A DNA stretch of 64,000 nt, taken from contig NC_135225.1 in NCBI RefSeq assembly GCF_052324685.1, positions 10,897,503 through 10,961,502 on the forward strand, given 5' to 3'. Each line of letters begins with the position of its first letter. Position 1 is the stretch's first letter. Below are positions 1-13,548 of the stretch, piece by piece. Below the pieces are notes generated by a model. It was not told where the DNA came from. It worked only from the letters and a program-made list of their open reading frames with translations, and did no database searches. This DNA is from Brachyhypopomus gauderio (taxonomy: Eukaryota > Chordata > Actinopteri > Gymnotiformes > Hypopomidae). The translations under genes and the position numbers were made by a program.

Positions 1-11
1 TTTCATTATTT

Positions 12-137
<126 letters not shown>

Positions 138-219
138 CCATGGAAACCCTGCTGCCCAGTTGGAGAGTTAATCTTATCTTTTAATTAACATTATATTACT
201 CTCACTTATTTTTCATTAG

Positions 220-1108
220 GCCTCCCAGAAGAGACAGAAAGATCCAGAAACTCACCAATGCAATCAGAGCATTTATCTTCACGAACTTACTGCTGGTCAT
301 TTTTGGCATCATCTGCTTAATAGACAACCTGCCAGTACAGGTGATACACCTGCACAATCTCCTGTTGTCAGCAACCATTATTTTAATGTAGAAGACACAC
401 ATGTGTAACAAGACTGAAATTATGTGGAAAAGCACACAACGTTTTAATGTGCCTTTAAATGTTTCTGTCACGGGTGGAACATGTGCAGAATAAAGGAAGT
501 GAAAGGCTCGTGAAACATGAATTAATGACCGTGAAACATGAATTAATGACACACAAAGTGCGCAAACAAAAACCTGTGACATTAAGACAATAACCAGCGA
601 TATGCTGGTTGAAACCCCAGACATATATACATAAGCCTTCAGGTGGCATAACAACACTAACACTGCCGCTGCTGAAGGAGGTGGCCAGCAGGGGGCCTCA
701 GTATCGTGACAGTTTTGCACTTAAATAATGTTGCTTCCACCCCCCTCTCTCTCTCTCTCCCCCCCTGTCTCTTTCTCATGGTCTTAGATGGTCTCCTTTA
801 TACTTCATACTGCAGTAAGAGGTTTCATTCACTCCTGCTGTGGTGGACTCTACGCTGCTGTGTGAGTATACTTATCTCCTACTGAAACTATTCCCTTTCC
901 AATCCCTGGAACAGAACCTCCATCTTTTGCTCCAGGACTATCTGTACTGTTTGATGAGGTGTTTCTCAATCCAGTCATCAGGGTCCATAGAACAATGCAC
1001 AACCTTTATAATAACCTAGCTGCAAGTGTGACTATACATGGTATTCAAGCATTGTTTGTGTATTTTGGAAGGAATCAAGGCTTGGACTAGGCATACAATA
1101 GGGAAGAC

Positions 1109-1166
<58 letters not shown>

Positions 1167-2031
1167 TAGTCTTTATTTGTATAGCATCTTTCATACATAC
1201 ATGCAACTCAAAGTACTTTACAGAATTAATAAAAAAGAAACATTAAAAGGAAGCAAAGATAAGGAGACAAAAGGAAAATGTTAAAAGAAATTAAAAATAA
1301 AGGATACAAACAATAAAACACTGTAATAAAGTGACAATAATTAGAACAGACATAAAATGTAACTAAATAAAATAATAAAGTAAAGTAAATAAGATAACAA
1401 TAACATGGAAAACTATTAAAATAATTAGAACAGAGTTAGACATTCTTAACTAAAATACATGACTTCATTGTTATCCAGCACAGAAATGGTCCATCCCTGA
1501 TTTAACAAGTAATTCTTCTATAGATAAGTGAACAATGCATTCTAAAAGATAAACAAGACATTCTCCTTCTTGATTGTCAGGTATCCCACTAACCACTTTG
1601 GCACTCTGACGGGCCTGCAGTCCTTAGTTAGTGCTCTTTTTGCACTTCTACAACAACCACTCTTCGTCTGCATGTTGGGACCACTCAAAGGAGACCCTTA
1701 CTGGGTGAGACACGCTCATACGCAGACATCTACTTTAAAATGTCCATTTTCTGAAGTGGCTGACTGGGGTTATAACTGATTAATTGCATCAGAGCTTCTT
1801 GTCTTTCTCCTCCAATACCAGATCAACTTTGGCCTGCTTATTTTCTCATTGGCTGGTTTCTTTTTGCCGGGATACCTGTTCTACCATCGCCGACAACTTG
1901 TTAAAGAGAGGGAATTGAAGGATAAGGCAATGGACCAATCAGCACAGGATATGGTTGTACTGAACCAATCAGCAGATGGCCCTTTGAAATCTCAAATCAA
2001 TGGGCTTGCTCCAAAAGATGCTTTGAATTAG
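220..2031 (+). CDS. slc43a1: SLC43-family large neutral amino acid transporter (LAT3-like), 3' part only
   Basis: Four 3' coding exons were joined: 220-340, 788-861, 1581-1704 and 1822-2031. All junctions are AG/GT and the reading phase is kept, ending at TAG 2029-2031. The product is the C-terminal part of a multi-pass plasma-membrane transporter that moves branched-chain and other large neutral amino acids without sodium. Evidence for the family is the loop ending TNAIRAF, a membrane segment ending in DNLPVQ, the block [22 protein letters not shown], then [12 protein letters not shown] and the last helix [19 protein letters not shown] followed by a basic cytosolic tail. From memory these match SLC43A1 better than SLC43A3. 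The upstream exons, with the start, lie left of the window. The paralogue (1a or 1b) cannot be told. The gene converges on med19. Confidence 0.9.
509..550. repeat. Two tandem copies of a 21-bp unit
   Basis: The unit CGTGAAACATGAATTAATGAC occurs twice without mismatch in a slc43a1 intron. Long open frames across this intron are not coding. Confidence 0.9.
1090..1330. repeat. (TAA)n microsatellite with flanking dispersed-repeat-like sequence
   Basis: About 17 TAA units at 1110-1162 are followed by a stretch containing TTTGTATAGCATCTTTCATA and CAACTCAAAGTACTTTACAG. That wording is common in fish interspersed repeats. It lies in a slc43a1 intron, and I cannot name the family. Confidence 0.6.
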
Positions 2032-2741
2032 CAGTTAAATGTGGTGGTATAGTAAAATGTGATTTGTTATAAAGACAAAGAATTCATTGTTCCTTCAAAC
2101 CAAATCTAGACAAATACAAATTCATATGCACATTCACCAAAGCCTTAAAAACACTGTAGCTAAGCCCTTCATAATACCCTCCCCCATCATCACCCCCACC
2201 TATGATCTATGATGCATGCGTCTTTTAGACCAGGATTTAATCATTTATTTCAGAACACCAATGAATTCTTGTTGTGCCAACAGACTGTCTGGTATCATTA
2301 TGAGCTACCTCCTCCTGTCCCCTCACTGCAGATGGTTGTCATTTCAGATAATGTGCAGACTCATGGTACAGAGTGTATGTTCTTCATTTGTAACCCATGT
2401 TTAATAAATTGTTATTTTGTTATGTTTGTAATGAAAAGTGTGTCTTAGTTTGTTTTACTGTGTGCAAAATGTGTTATTTGTGCATTGTATAGGGGTTTTA
2501 CTCTAGCTGTGGTTTGGCTTTCTCTTCAGCCTCAGCATAGTGTCTCTTCACCAGCACTGCCATCATGTGGCAATTATGAATGATTCATACTCCTGAAACC
2601 TTTAGTTATGAACTGTACTAATTTGTAGAGCATAGAATTATTGTAAAATAACCATTTGAGAACTTCATTGTCCTCTAGTATTTATGAACACTTTCAATTT
2701 AGGCTGTTGAGTAAATTATGAAGTCAGTTAAAGGCAATAAA
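2032..2741 (+). other. slc43a1: Probable slc43a1 3' UTR with polyadenylation signals
   Basis: AT-rich sequence follows the stop codon. AATAAA hexamers lie at 2403-2408 and 2736-2741 and are the best candidates for the transcript end. From there to 3647 I see no gene, only AT-rich spacer and a CA microsatellite, presumably shared with the 3' UTR of the convergent med19. Confidence 0.55.
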
Positions 2742-3493
2742 CTTTGAAGTGATATTTTTTTACTTGTTAGATATAGAAACAAAAAAAACTGTCTGTATTG
2801 CTCCACCGCTTGGTCTATTCTGTGTACTTATGCCTGTGTTATGTTAAGAATAACATACCTTTTCTTTGTTGACATGCGATGCTTCTGTGCACCAACAATC
2901 CAAGTATAATTTGTTACATGTGATAAACACTGTTGGGGACTTATAGATGAGGCAGAGTCTTCTTACAGACATCTGTGTTTACTAGTCTCTTTTCTTTATG
3001 GAAGCTCATCTATATCTAATGGTAAAGTGGATTACCTATCAGATTTCTCTAAATACATGTTCTTATTTAATCAAAAATGCCTTGGTGGTGTTCAAATGTT
3101 GGGATTATTTTCTGCTTTTCATTATGATTTCATTTTAATCATCATTATCATTGCCAGAGTGCTATGTTTTGCTCTGCAGTGTGCTTACCGCTTTAAATGT
3201 GTCAAATAAAAAAGTGAAATAATGACAAAGTACATTTATGAAGTATCTTTATAACTCCAAAGAGATAGAAAAGTGTAATGTACATTTCTCACTGTTTTAG
3301 TATACCATAAATAAAAATGCAGAGGCACTTGAATGCTTATAAACAGTTGTAACACACACTAACACACACACACACACGTATATTGCTGCCAATTGTCCTC
3401 AGTTGTCTCACAATGCACATGCACACACTCACATGCAAGTAAAAATAACCGGATTGTACAGCTCATTTTCTCATTTGCTTACCCGCTTGCTTG

Positions 3494-3507
3494 CTCTCTC
3501 TCTCTCG

Positions 3508-3578
<71 letters not shown>
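3494..3578. repeat. (CT)n-(CG)n-(CA)n microsatellite
   Basis: A compound repeat about 70 bp beyond the med19 stop codon. Open frames translating as His-Thr repeats here are artefacts. Confidence 0.97.
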
Positions 3579-3583
<5 letters not shown>

Positions 3584-3647
3584 AAAAAACAACCACTGTT
3601 GTTCCGATGCTATTTACACTGAATCCTCTCGCCCAACGTGTCTGCTC

Positions 3648-5641
3648 CTATCGGAGGCTGCTACTGCTGGGCTGTGAGCCGCTCATTCCTGAATTATCAG
3701 GGCTATGACGGCTCTGAGGGCAAAGGTGAACAACAAAACATACTCCATGAGCATTATTATAGAAACAATGACACCCTTAACTTATGTACGTGTCTTAGTA
3801 TATTAGTATACATTTTTGAAATACAAAGTTATTAACCTTCTTTTTTTTCTTATCCTTCTTCTTTTTCTTTCTATCGGGATCATCATCCTTCTTCTTTTTC
3901 TTTTTCTTGTGGTCAGAGTCTGAGGGTGTTTCTGTAAGAAGGACCGTCGAATATGGACATTGGATAGACATTTTGAAGCATTTGCGCCAACACTGACATT
4001 GTAATGCAGTTTAGCATGATATTAGGTGCATGTGTGAAAAAGCATGCGTGTGTGTTTATTGTTACCTAGTGGTAGGAGAGAGGGAGGGGGAGAGAGAGGG
4101 TAAACATGACTTATTTTAAAAGTGTGTGTGTGTGTGTGTGTTGTATAATTACCTGGTGGTAAGGGATCCTGGGGGCGATGGTGTCTGTGTTTTTGTTTGC
4201 TCTTTTTCTTTGGAGGCTGAATGTGCATCAGTCTGTACTGCTCTGGAAGCTTGAAATGTTACAGGCAAAAAAATGAAAATAATTAATAATTATAATAAAT
4301 AATAAATAAGATAATGCATAAATACAAATAAAATTAAGAAGCCTTTCTGCTTTGTAGCGGAGCTGGTTTTATTTGATTTATGACTCTGTTCACCTATCAG
4401 CTAAATTTACAGTAATTTGTTACTTACCAAAGCTTTTGCACTCAAATTATTAAATGCCAAGTTACCCTCCAAACCCTTTTAGATAGTACAGGACTGACCT
4501 TTTTGGTGTGCTCTCAAAAGTGGTTTAGACCACTTCCATTTAAATGTTTTTTTAACTTCATATTGAAAATAATGTGCAGTGAAAACCTATATGTTTTTTT
4601 ATGCTAGCTGGATTACTGTATACTGGCTCCAACTAAATGCAACAGTTTGTGGAGCAATCAGAGAAAGCTTTGTGAGCAGAAGAGAGCATTACGAGATGCA
4701 ACCAAAACTGAGCAATGGGGAATAGTTAGAGAATTTAACACAAAGGTCTTAAAATGTCACATAAACCCTTGGTAACAGTTACATTAAAACACAGACACAC
4801 TTACAGGGCCCGTGTGCAGTCTGAACCCAGTGAGCATGGGTCCAGTAAGAGGACTGAAAGAGTTGTTGCACACTGGTGGTTTCTCGATGAGTGAACGCAG
4901 AGAACTTCCGTCCTGCACACCTGGATTGTCTATCATACCTGGAACAAAAGCAGAATAATGCTTCTTTTTATTTACAAGAAAAAAGACAAATTCCCCAATC
5001 CCAGTTTATCCTTTCAGTCAGCACAGCAGCCTGGATCCTGCTCTTATTTCAGATTAATCATCATGGTCAAACATACTGAATGCTTACCAGGAAGCTCTGG
5101 AAGAAAGTTGCTCAGTTTCTCCTTTACTTTCTTGCCACAGAACTTATTGAATGCGTGTTCCAGATTGTAGTGTGTGATGAGATTAGTGTTTCCAGTCAGT
5201 TCATTCTCCACTTAGGACAAAATAAATAAATTATGATTAACAAAAGGCTACTTAAGAATTACTTCTTACATACTTAGGTACTTAAGCTATGCAAAATATA
5301 TCAGATCCTGAACTGTAAGTAGTTAATAATAACAATTAATCATTACTAATATTTGAATTAGTAAGAGTAAGACAAATCTAACAATGAAGGAAGCAACAAA
5401 AATAGATAAGGGACTTACTTGGGAGCTCTCGCAGTAAGTAAAACGGGTCATTCGTGGCGGATGGTTTTCTAAGTGGAGGCCCGTCGTCCACAAACTGGTG
5501 TGGGATCGAAACCGACATGTGGACCGTATTTTGGGGTACCGGTGGTGGAAGGGGTTTCCCTGGTCCATACCCCATTCCGGAAGATCCCGAAGTTCCCTGA
5601 GTCTCGGCTTGGCTGTACAGTGATGAGAATATTTCAGTCAT
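3648..5641 (-). CDS. med19: Mediator of RNA polymerase II transcription subunit 19
   Basis: Six coding exons on the minus strand: 5641-5419, 5210-5088, 4938-4805, 4249-4153, 3931-3837 and 3713-3648. The joined length is 738 nt (245 residues, close to 244 in human). Med19 is a head-module subunit of the nuclear Mediator complex, which links activators to RNA polymerase II. Visible features are a Pro/Gly-rich N-terminus with GYGPGKPLPPP, the conserved core FYLLRELP, then NLITHYNLEHAFNKFCGKK and LSNFLPELPGMID, the box GFRLHTGPLPEQYRLMHIQP, and two lysine clusters around DDDPDRK. The C-terminus is a serine-rich GMSGSQPSSSSLR. All introns are AG-ended with GT donors; the last donor is GTTAAT, which is weak. 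The start at 5641 is the first ATG of the conserved frame. The gene is divergent from tmx2. Confidence 0.97.
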
Positions 5642-6224
5642 GGTAAAGAAGGTCCTTCAAATATGGTGTAGGCGGTCGGTGTGTTATTGTTGACGCTCTT
5701 CCTAATCAAAGTGACTTCCGGTGCTGTCCGTGTAGTTCGGCATTTACCGTAATATCTCTAATATCACTTCGACAACGAAATCACGTTCTTAAAACCTATA
5801 CCGTATTGCCTTGCGGTTGCAAATATCGTGAATGGAGAGATATTATACAACATAACATATTGTTAGACGAACTATGCTGATACATAATTTGCTGGTTTTA
5901 ACCGAAATTTTAAAACCGTCAACGGTGTTGTGAACGCCTTTCCTGTTACGACGGTAATTCACAAGAATTCCGTAGTGATAACTTCCTGTTCTCCTCCCCT
6001 TTATTGTACTTCCCCAGCCAATACACAGTCTCCGTTTATACAGCTAACCAATGGCTGTGCGCACGAGGAGGAGGCGGGCCCATTTTCCCTTCGTCCGCAG
6101 TGACCTCTGTCCCTTTAACTGTCGAATTTTTCGCCGACTCAAAAATTCACACGCAGACAACGGTGTATCTCCGGCAGCTTTCGTCTGCGGTTTATCATTT
6201 TCCTTTGAGCCGTTTTCTGAAAAC
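5642..6224. promoter_or_regulatory. Probable bidirectional promoter between med19 and tmx2
   Basis: Only 583 bp separate the two divergent start codons. The tmx2 side holds CCAAT boxes at 6018-6022 and 6048-6052 and a GC box GAGGCGGGCC at 6071-6080. The med19 side holds CACTTCCGG-like (ETS) wording near 5709-5720. No TATA box in a usual place was noticed. Transcription start sites cannot be placed from sequence alone. Confidence 0.7.
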
Positions 6225-9200
6225 ATGGCACTGTTAACTCCTCTCTTCGCCTTTTTATATCACTTACCGCAAGTTTATAAATGGCTGTTGAAACCATACT
6301 ACATAGCATCCTTGTTTATGTCGGTGGCTTTCCTGATGGTTCGTAAGACCCCTGGAATCTGTGAACATCTCTCCACCCAACGCGAGGATGGGAACCCGTG
6401 TGACTTCGACTGGGTTAGTATCACATTTCCAGAAAGAGCCAACATGCATGAATGTGCATGGTAGAAGGGCCAGAGAATTGCTTAGGCCCTTTGCTTTAGC
6501 TGCAATGCTGCATGCACAATGAGGAGGAGTAGAATTGGTCTACTCGGTAACGTGAGATAGCCAGCCAGCCATTTATTTAGAGAACAAGGACTAGTATGGA
6601 TCTGGGCAGAAACACTGAATGCCGACTGAGATCTCAGGTGTCACTCAGCCAGGAATGACACTTGGCCCTTCATGTTTTTGGTTGTCTCTTCCCCCACTAA
6701 AAATACCAGCAGATACAGGTGCTCTTCAGACCTGCAGACGCAGGTTAGCTATCTAGATTGTCAGTCTTTTCCATTGCTAGATAGCTGGCTGGCTACATAA
6801 CTACAGCATACACAGTCGTGGAAATTGCAAGATTTGTGTCCTGTAGTTATGTGGTTAACTGCATTTTAATATTTCTGTTGCAGAGGGAGGTGGAGATACT
6901 GATGTTTCTCAGTGCCATAGTCATGATGAAGAACAGAAGAGCGAGTAAGTGTCTTACCCTGGATTCCTTCATTATCCTACCTGGCACCATACGCATAACT
7001 GTAGGTCAAAACAGTTTAGATATATAAACACATCAGCAAATTGTTTTAAATATAAACAAACGAAAATGCACAGTAAATAAGTATGTACAACTTATGCTGT
7101 AGTTAGATTTGCAGTCATTATATAAGATGGATACTACTTGAATAGGTGGGCCCAAACAAAAGGTTTGTTTACTGTATGCAATCTGGTTCATTAGGGGGTG
7201 TGATTTAAGTTGCCCTGGGCCTGTTGGGCTGGTTATTGCGTTTATTGTTTCTTTTTCATTTCTCTTTTCACCCCCCTTATTTCTTCGGCTAAACTTTTCT
7301 CTCATTCACACAGTAACGGTTGAACAGCATGTGGGGAACATCATTCTCTTTTCTAAAGTGGCCAACGTGATTCTGTTCTTCAGACTGGATATCCGCATGG
7401 GCTTGCTCTACCTGACCTTGTGCATCGGTCAGTATGGACACACAAGTGCTGCAAAAACAGTTGGGACATTTTAGTTATTTTGGCTCTTTATTTCAGCACA
7501 CTGATTTGGTGATATCTGTGAGTCATTACCAGTCATTGAAAAGATTAGCAACCCAGAAATATGACAGTTGGTCGTCTGTTGACCTTTGAACCACCATTGT
7601 TCTCCTGAAAAGGTGTTGGCACTGACACCTCGTACTCATAGTTAAAAACCCCAAACAACAGAAATTGTTACAGTCCAAATTGTTTACTGCCTTGTATATT
7701 CACACATGAATTAAACCATTAGTGCCTGCCTGTTCCCACCAACCTGTTTATAGATTATTTCTAGAAGTCATGAATATTTTAAAAGTTGTGTGACTAAGAT
7801 AGATAAAACAAGTACAGATAATCAATTACATATTGCCAATTTCTCATAGTTGGGTTACAGTGGGTAACAAAGGTATAGCAACCACTCGATCTCAAGACTC
7901 AGCATCAGCCCTTGATTACTGTGTACCATTGAGACGGCTGTTTAGCGGCAGTTCCAAATTATAGATTGTTACAAGACTGCAAAATCTCAGTAACACTGCT
8001 TACCTTTACATTTTTAAGTGATATTTCCTGTTGAATTGTAAAAAATATTTATTTAGGCATTTATTTCCTCTCAATGTACTAATTATGTTCTTTTATCCTA
8101 CTATTCTACTTTTATCCTAGTGTTCCTTATGACCTGCAAGCCTCCCCTGTATATGGGCCCAGAGTACATCAAATATTTCAGTGATAAGACAATAGACGTA
8201 AGTCTTTAAATTCACCAATGTGTGTGTATGTCATGCAAGAGTGTAAAGAATGTTGTCAGAATTTAAAATCTAGCCTTAAAAACTGCCTTTGGTAATTATG
8301 TACATGTAGAAATAATCTCTTATGCATTGTTTTCCAGGAGGAGTTGGAAAGAGATAGCCGTGTGACCTGGATTGTGGAGTTCTTCGCCAACTGGTCTCCA
8401 GAGTGCCAGTCTTTTGCTTCTGTTTATGCAGACTTGTCCCTGAAGTAAATCACTCGTATCAGAAACACATGTATAGTACCCTTCCTTAATGACAAGGCTA
8501 TGTATAGTCTTTATTGGTGTGGCGAAACTTTCTAGAATGTTCTATTCTGGCACAATATTTTTGAGAAAGTGGATGGTTTTTTAAATACTCCTCTCTTACT
8601 ACTAGATACAACTGTGCTGGACTGAAATTTGGGAAAGTCGACATTGGACGTTATAGTGAAGTATCTAAAAAGTAAGCACATAAAACATCTTCTCAATACT
8701 ATACTGATTGAAATTCTTGATGGGTCTCTAAAGCGGACATCTTCTCATTTTAGGTACAAGGTTAGCACATCTCCTCTCTCCAAGCAGCTACCATCTCTGG
8801 TGCTCTTTCAAGGGGGTAAGGAAGTCATGAGGCGCCCCCAAGTGGACAAGAAAGGAAGAGCCGTATCTTGGAGCTTCACTGAGGTGAGGTGCAAACATGC
8901 ATGCATATAAAAATTACTGTCAGATTAATGCAGGCTCACATTTTAGGGTTCTCAAATGCAGGCACACATTTTAGGGTTGTCAATATATTGATATGTAAAT
9001 TATAATGTGGACTTTAATTGCATTATTTTGTAGTATATGGTATTAGCAGTCTATCCTGGATTCTATGTTTAACAAAATATTTAACACAAGTGTTACAATT
9101 ATAATTTTTCAGGAGAACATCATCAGAGAGTTTAACTTAAATGAGTTGTATCAAAAGTCAAAGAAACTCAATAAGAGCAAAGGAGAGAGGATTGAAAAGC

Positions 9201-9292
9201 CCAGCGAATCACAGTTCCCCCCTGTCCCTGAGGAGGAGGAGCCTGAGACTGAAACACAAGAGGCAGCAAAAGAGAGCAAGAAGGACAAATAG
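6225..9292 (+). CDS. tmx2: Thioredoxin-related transmembrane protein 2
   Basis: Eight coding exons: 6225-6413, 6884-6944, 7314-7427, 8121-8197, 8338-8444, 8606-8671, 8754-8883 and 9113-9292. They total 924 nt (307 residues) with phase kept at every junction. TMX2 is a membrane protein of the ER and mitochondria-associated membranes with a thioredoxin-like fold. Seen here are N-terminal membrane segments ([20 protein letters not shown] and the MFLSAIVMM region), the stretch [12 protein letters not shown], and the thioredoxin-like strand [13 protein letters not shown]. The usual CxxC active site is replaced by SPEC at residues 167-170, as in the TMX2 family (SxxC). The acidic tail ends in KKDK, a classical KKxx ER-retrieval signal. 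The start is the first ATG of the conserved [10 protein letters not shown] frame. Confidence 0.98.
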
Positions 9293-10336
9293 GACAGTCA
9301 GGCTTGAGGAGAGCACTGTGACATCACTGTGGAACTTGATTGTTATGCAAATTCGCAGATTGATGTGCAATGCAGAAAGTTGAGCGGGAATCAACTATGT
9401 TGACTTCATTCCCTGGTAACAACATAATTACAAACAAAACCTTAAATAAATTGGAAAGCATTGACTATTGCAGTGTATAAAAAACCTCTAGCCTTTCACA
9501 ACCATTATTCAGAGGTTAAATGAGATCCAATTGCGTGGATTCTAGCTGTAGACAGTGTTTATTTTAACCAAACAGGTCATGCTACCTCTCAACATGGTTA
9601 ATGATGGGAATAACATTAATTTATAGATAGGTTATATTTTGTAGCAGTTTGCTAATGTAGGGGATGGGCTTTTTACTTGTATACCTGCCTATTGTTCATT
9701 TTTTTTCTAAATCATTCCTATTTCATTTGTGATTCTTTTAATTTGGTAACACTTTTTGCTTAATATTACCTTTGGCACAACCAGTAAGTGATGCTCTCAA
9801 AACGGAGCAGGCTGTGTACCACTACCATTTACATTATCTCTAAAAGTTAAAAGTTGGTATGCTTTTCACATGCATGTTATTGTTGGTGCAACAGGTATCA
9901 TGAAGATTTTTTATATATATACAAGTACCAAAACTCCATTGTATTTCCAATACCTTGACACGGTTACATAATGCTCTTATTAATCTTCAAATTCAATTGC
10001 TACTCAAAAAAATGTTACATTAATTTGGCTTTGTACTCAAAGCCCCAAGTTTACCATATCTTTGGGTTGTATTGGAATGCTGATAATATCAAGCAAGGTA
10101 AAGCAACAGTACTGTTCTCCTTCCGTCCGAGTCTCCATATTCCTGTGGAACCCTGCGTTGTTCAAGACATCATGCTTGCACGGAACCTCATTTCCAGTTA
10201 ACCAGTGGAGTTGCTCACAGCCTGTGCATGTGCCTAGTGACTTGATTCTTGTGTTATACTAAACCACAATTACCAAACAGTCTTTAATGTAAGTAGATTT
10301 TGTGCAGAGGTTCTGGATTAACTTCCTGCCAATAAA
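9293..10336 (+). other. tmx2: Probable tmx2 3' UTR with two polyadenylation signals
   Basis: No coding sequence follows the stop codon. AATAAA occurs at 9445-9450 and 10331-10336, which would give short and long 3' ends. The region abuts the 3' end of zdhhc5, so the genes are tail to tail. Confidence 0.55.
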
Positions 10337-10454
10337 ATGCAAACCTTGATTTTTGACAGCTTTGTTTTGTGTGACTATGGGGTACAATTAATGGCCAAGC
10401 TTTATAAGTAATGTGGTATTAAACAGTTTTGAATGAAGTCCCTATGATTTCAGT

Positions 10455-13242
10455 TTTATTTTTTGGAAAATGAAGCCAACAATAATGCTAAGGCTAATGC
10501 TTAGCAGGTCAGCAAATCTCATCTGTGTAAGTAATATATAGAACATTTCAATAGATTTGGTGAAAAGATATGCAGTAATCGTAAAATCAAGATTGCTCAA
10601 AATTCTAGGCCTGAGGCCAACGGCTAGAATAGTGGGCGATCGTGGGAGGAGTCCACACAGGTGTTCACGGTGTTACTCCATCCGTCTAGGCTACAACTTG
10701 TGCTGCTGGAGAAGCCACTCAAAGTATCAGATTTAAAATTCAACAGCTGCTCTACTGTCCAGGAAGTACTGCAGTTACAAGTCACATTCACAGAACTATA
10801 ACACCAAATCCAATTTTTGCCAAAATACTCAGCTTTTTTTTTGCAAAAGCCACTCATAGAACGGATTATTGAACCTTTCTCTTTTCAAACTTTTACTGCA
10901 CAGGGTTTGCTCATGTGGGAGTCAAGGTGGAGTAATAATGGCCTTATACAAAAGATGTACAAATCTGAAAAAGTCCTCTTTTTTTAAACGAAGACATCAT
11001 GCAGTTTTACAAATGAAGTCAGTGTTATAAAAAATTACTTTTAAGGTTTCTTTTACTGTATAACCTATCATACAAGTGTCATCTTTCATGGGTATAAAAC
11101 ACCACTCATGATACATTGTTAAACATAACATTATAAAAAAAAAAAAAAACCTCTGTATATTTATATAAAAAAAAAAAAAAAAGAAATGAAACTTTTTAAT
11201 GTCTTATAAAATAAAGTACTACCAAAGGCAGTAAGAATTAATTTAGGAAAATAATAAAAATAACTAAAAATGTAATAAGAATAAAAGGAATTGACAAAAG
11301 GGAAATAAAAACAAAACCCTCTTTCAAGAGCCTTAAGGGTTTCACAGCTGAATGGAAGTTAACAGAATCATGTTCAATTGTAGTGAAAAGTTTCCAGTTT
11401 GCTTCCTTAATTCATATTTGCTGCAAGCAATCTATCTTGTTGTTTACACAAAGAAATCTTTTAGGCCACATACCACCAAAAAATAAAATAATAATCAAGT
11501 GTGTGCATCTTCACAATTGGGAAACAATTAAAATTATGTTGAAAATTGGTGCAATAATTAAAGTATCAAGCAAGTCTAATGCTCAAATGATTTATAAAGA
11601 ATTTATTACCAAGGCTCAATCGCTCAATCTCATACTCGCACACACACACCCTTACACTCACCCACACTCAGATATACAGTACACTTCTGTCCTTACACAC
11701 ACCACCCTTTTCAGACCCAGTTTCTTTCTGAGAGGGCATTCACTAGCTGTTAGGTGTGCTATCAATACACCTTCTATCCACTGGACAAATATGCACTTAG
11801 TCCAGCCTTGATCTGAATTTTGCTCAAACGCAATGACGATTCTAGACATCACTGAAACACAGGACCTGCAAAACATCCACAATATCTTTTTAAAGTAAAA
11901 AAAAAAAGTAATAATAAAAATAATAAAATAAAATTGAGAAAGAACAAAGGTGCATTTTATAACTGATGTAACTACAACAATCACTCAGCGTACACTGATT
12001 TGGTTCCCCCACTTCTCTGGCCGGCCAGCTTTGCATCCTAGTCAGCTGCTAGACAAAGCTACTCGAGAGTGTGTTCGAACTGATAACCAAAACTGTAATC
12101 TTTCAGAGGCAGATAACTCTGAAGCATAAATGGGCTAACCTTTGTGTCCCATGTATCTGCTGCATGCCATCAAATGTTTTATATAAATTTCACATAGGTG
12201 ATTTTGAGACTTGTTTTTCTTGGAGACACAAATTCGAGTGGCTGTAGAAATCGAACAAAATTAGGCAAGTCCCCTCCCCCCAGTCTGATTGGTTAAAAAT
12301 CCTAAACTACACAGAAATCTCATTAGCCTTAATAGAAAACAAAAGGTTGAAGTTGAGGAATTCATGTTTCTATGCATGATTCACTGATCTTCAAATCAAG
12401 TGCTTTAACATGCACAATATGTAGATCATAGGATTTGCATAAAATCTGTAGTACTCAACTACACCCCAAATTCTTGATCTTATCAATAGCCATTTATAAA
12501 TTCATATAAAACAACATTTAAAAATTAAATAAAATAAAAAAACATTTCCTTGATTTCCAAGGCCATTGTTGTAAAACACTCTCTCAAATGGCGCATCATT
12601 AATCAGTAAATTATGCCATTCCATTACCAAGCGCCTCAACTTGCTTCTCCAGTTGTGATTGGTCAATAGATGCAGAAAGGTCAAAAGCCAATCACAGTGG
12701 TCCGAAATGGCAGCTGCATGCCACAAAATTGTGAATTTAAATCCATCCTCGAAGAAAACTCCTGGTGGGGTGGGGGGAAACAAAACCTGAAATCATTTTT
12801 GTCTATACAGAACATACATTTTTTCCCCCAATTACACAAGTCATAGCGCAATCTTTTTTCTTGAATGACTTTTTTTTTAAGGCAGTCTAATTTGCCACAC
12901 CCATAAAGTGTCACACATCCTCGTTAGTGCCAAGTCAAGAAGTCCAGCCTCATATGAAAGGATTGTACGACGAGGCTACATGCCATAGCTGAATGACATA
13001 ACTCCTCTCCTCCTCCTCCTCCTCCTCCTCCTCAATGTCTTATTTGACCTTCAACCTGCTCATCAGATTTATTACACTTTCCTTATCTGCAAAATCACAG
13101 CAGAGAGTTGAGTCCTTCACTCTATCCTGTGAACGTGGGCGACAGGAAGTGTGTATTGTCTGCATACAACATTTCCCTCTAGTCTGTGAGAGGAAGCAGG
13201 TCCATGGTTTAGCCATGGTTGGTTGAAGCAGAGGCCCATCAC
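10455..13242 (-). other. zdhhc5: Probable zdhhc5 3' UTR
   Basis: About 2.8 kb lie between the zdhhc5 stop and a minus-strand AATAAA (complement of 10455-10460). There is no supported gene. It contains two A-runs near 11135 and 11167 and a CTC repeat at about 13004-13033. A long 3' UTR is known for ZDHHC5 in mammals. The end point is an inference. Confidence 0.45.
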
Positions 13243-13478
13243 TCAGACCGATATCTCATAGGTTGTCCCTCCAACGCCTGTCACCTTCTTCACTCCCCCT
13301 CCTGTCTTGTGGGTGGGGCTTTGAGTTGAACTGACACTAGCATATGCATGTCCTGGGCGGGCTGAGACACTGATTGGATGAGATGGAGAAGAGGGTGTAG
13401 AAGAAGGAGACTGAGGGAGTGATGTCCTGGGCTGCCCATTCGTCCGACTATAAGATTTCATCTGAATCTCGTCCCTGA

Positions 13479-13548
<70 letters not shown>

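Noticed and set aside
10624..10857. Minus-strand 77-codon frame
   Set aside because: It lies in the likely zdhhc5 3' UTR and matches no family that I know.
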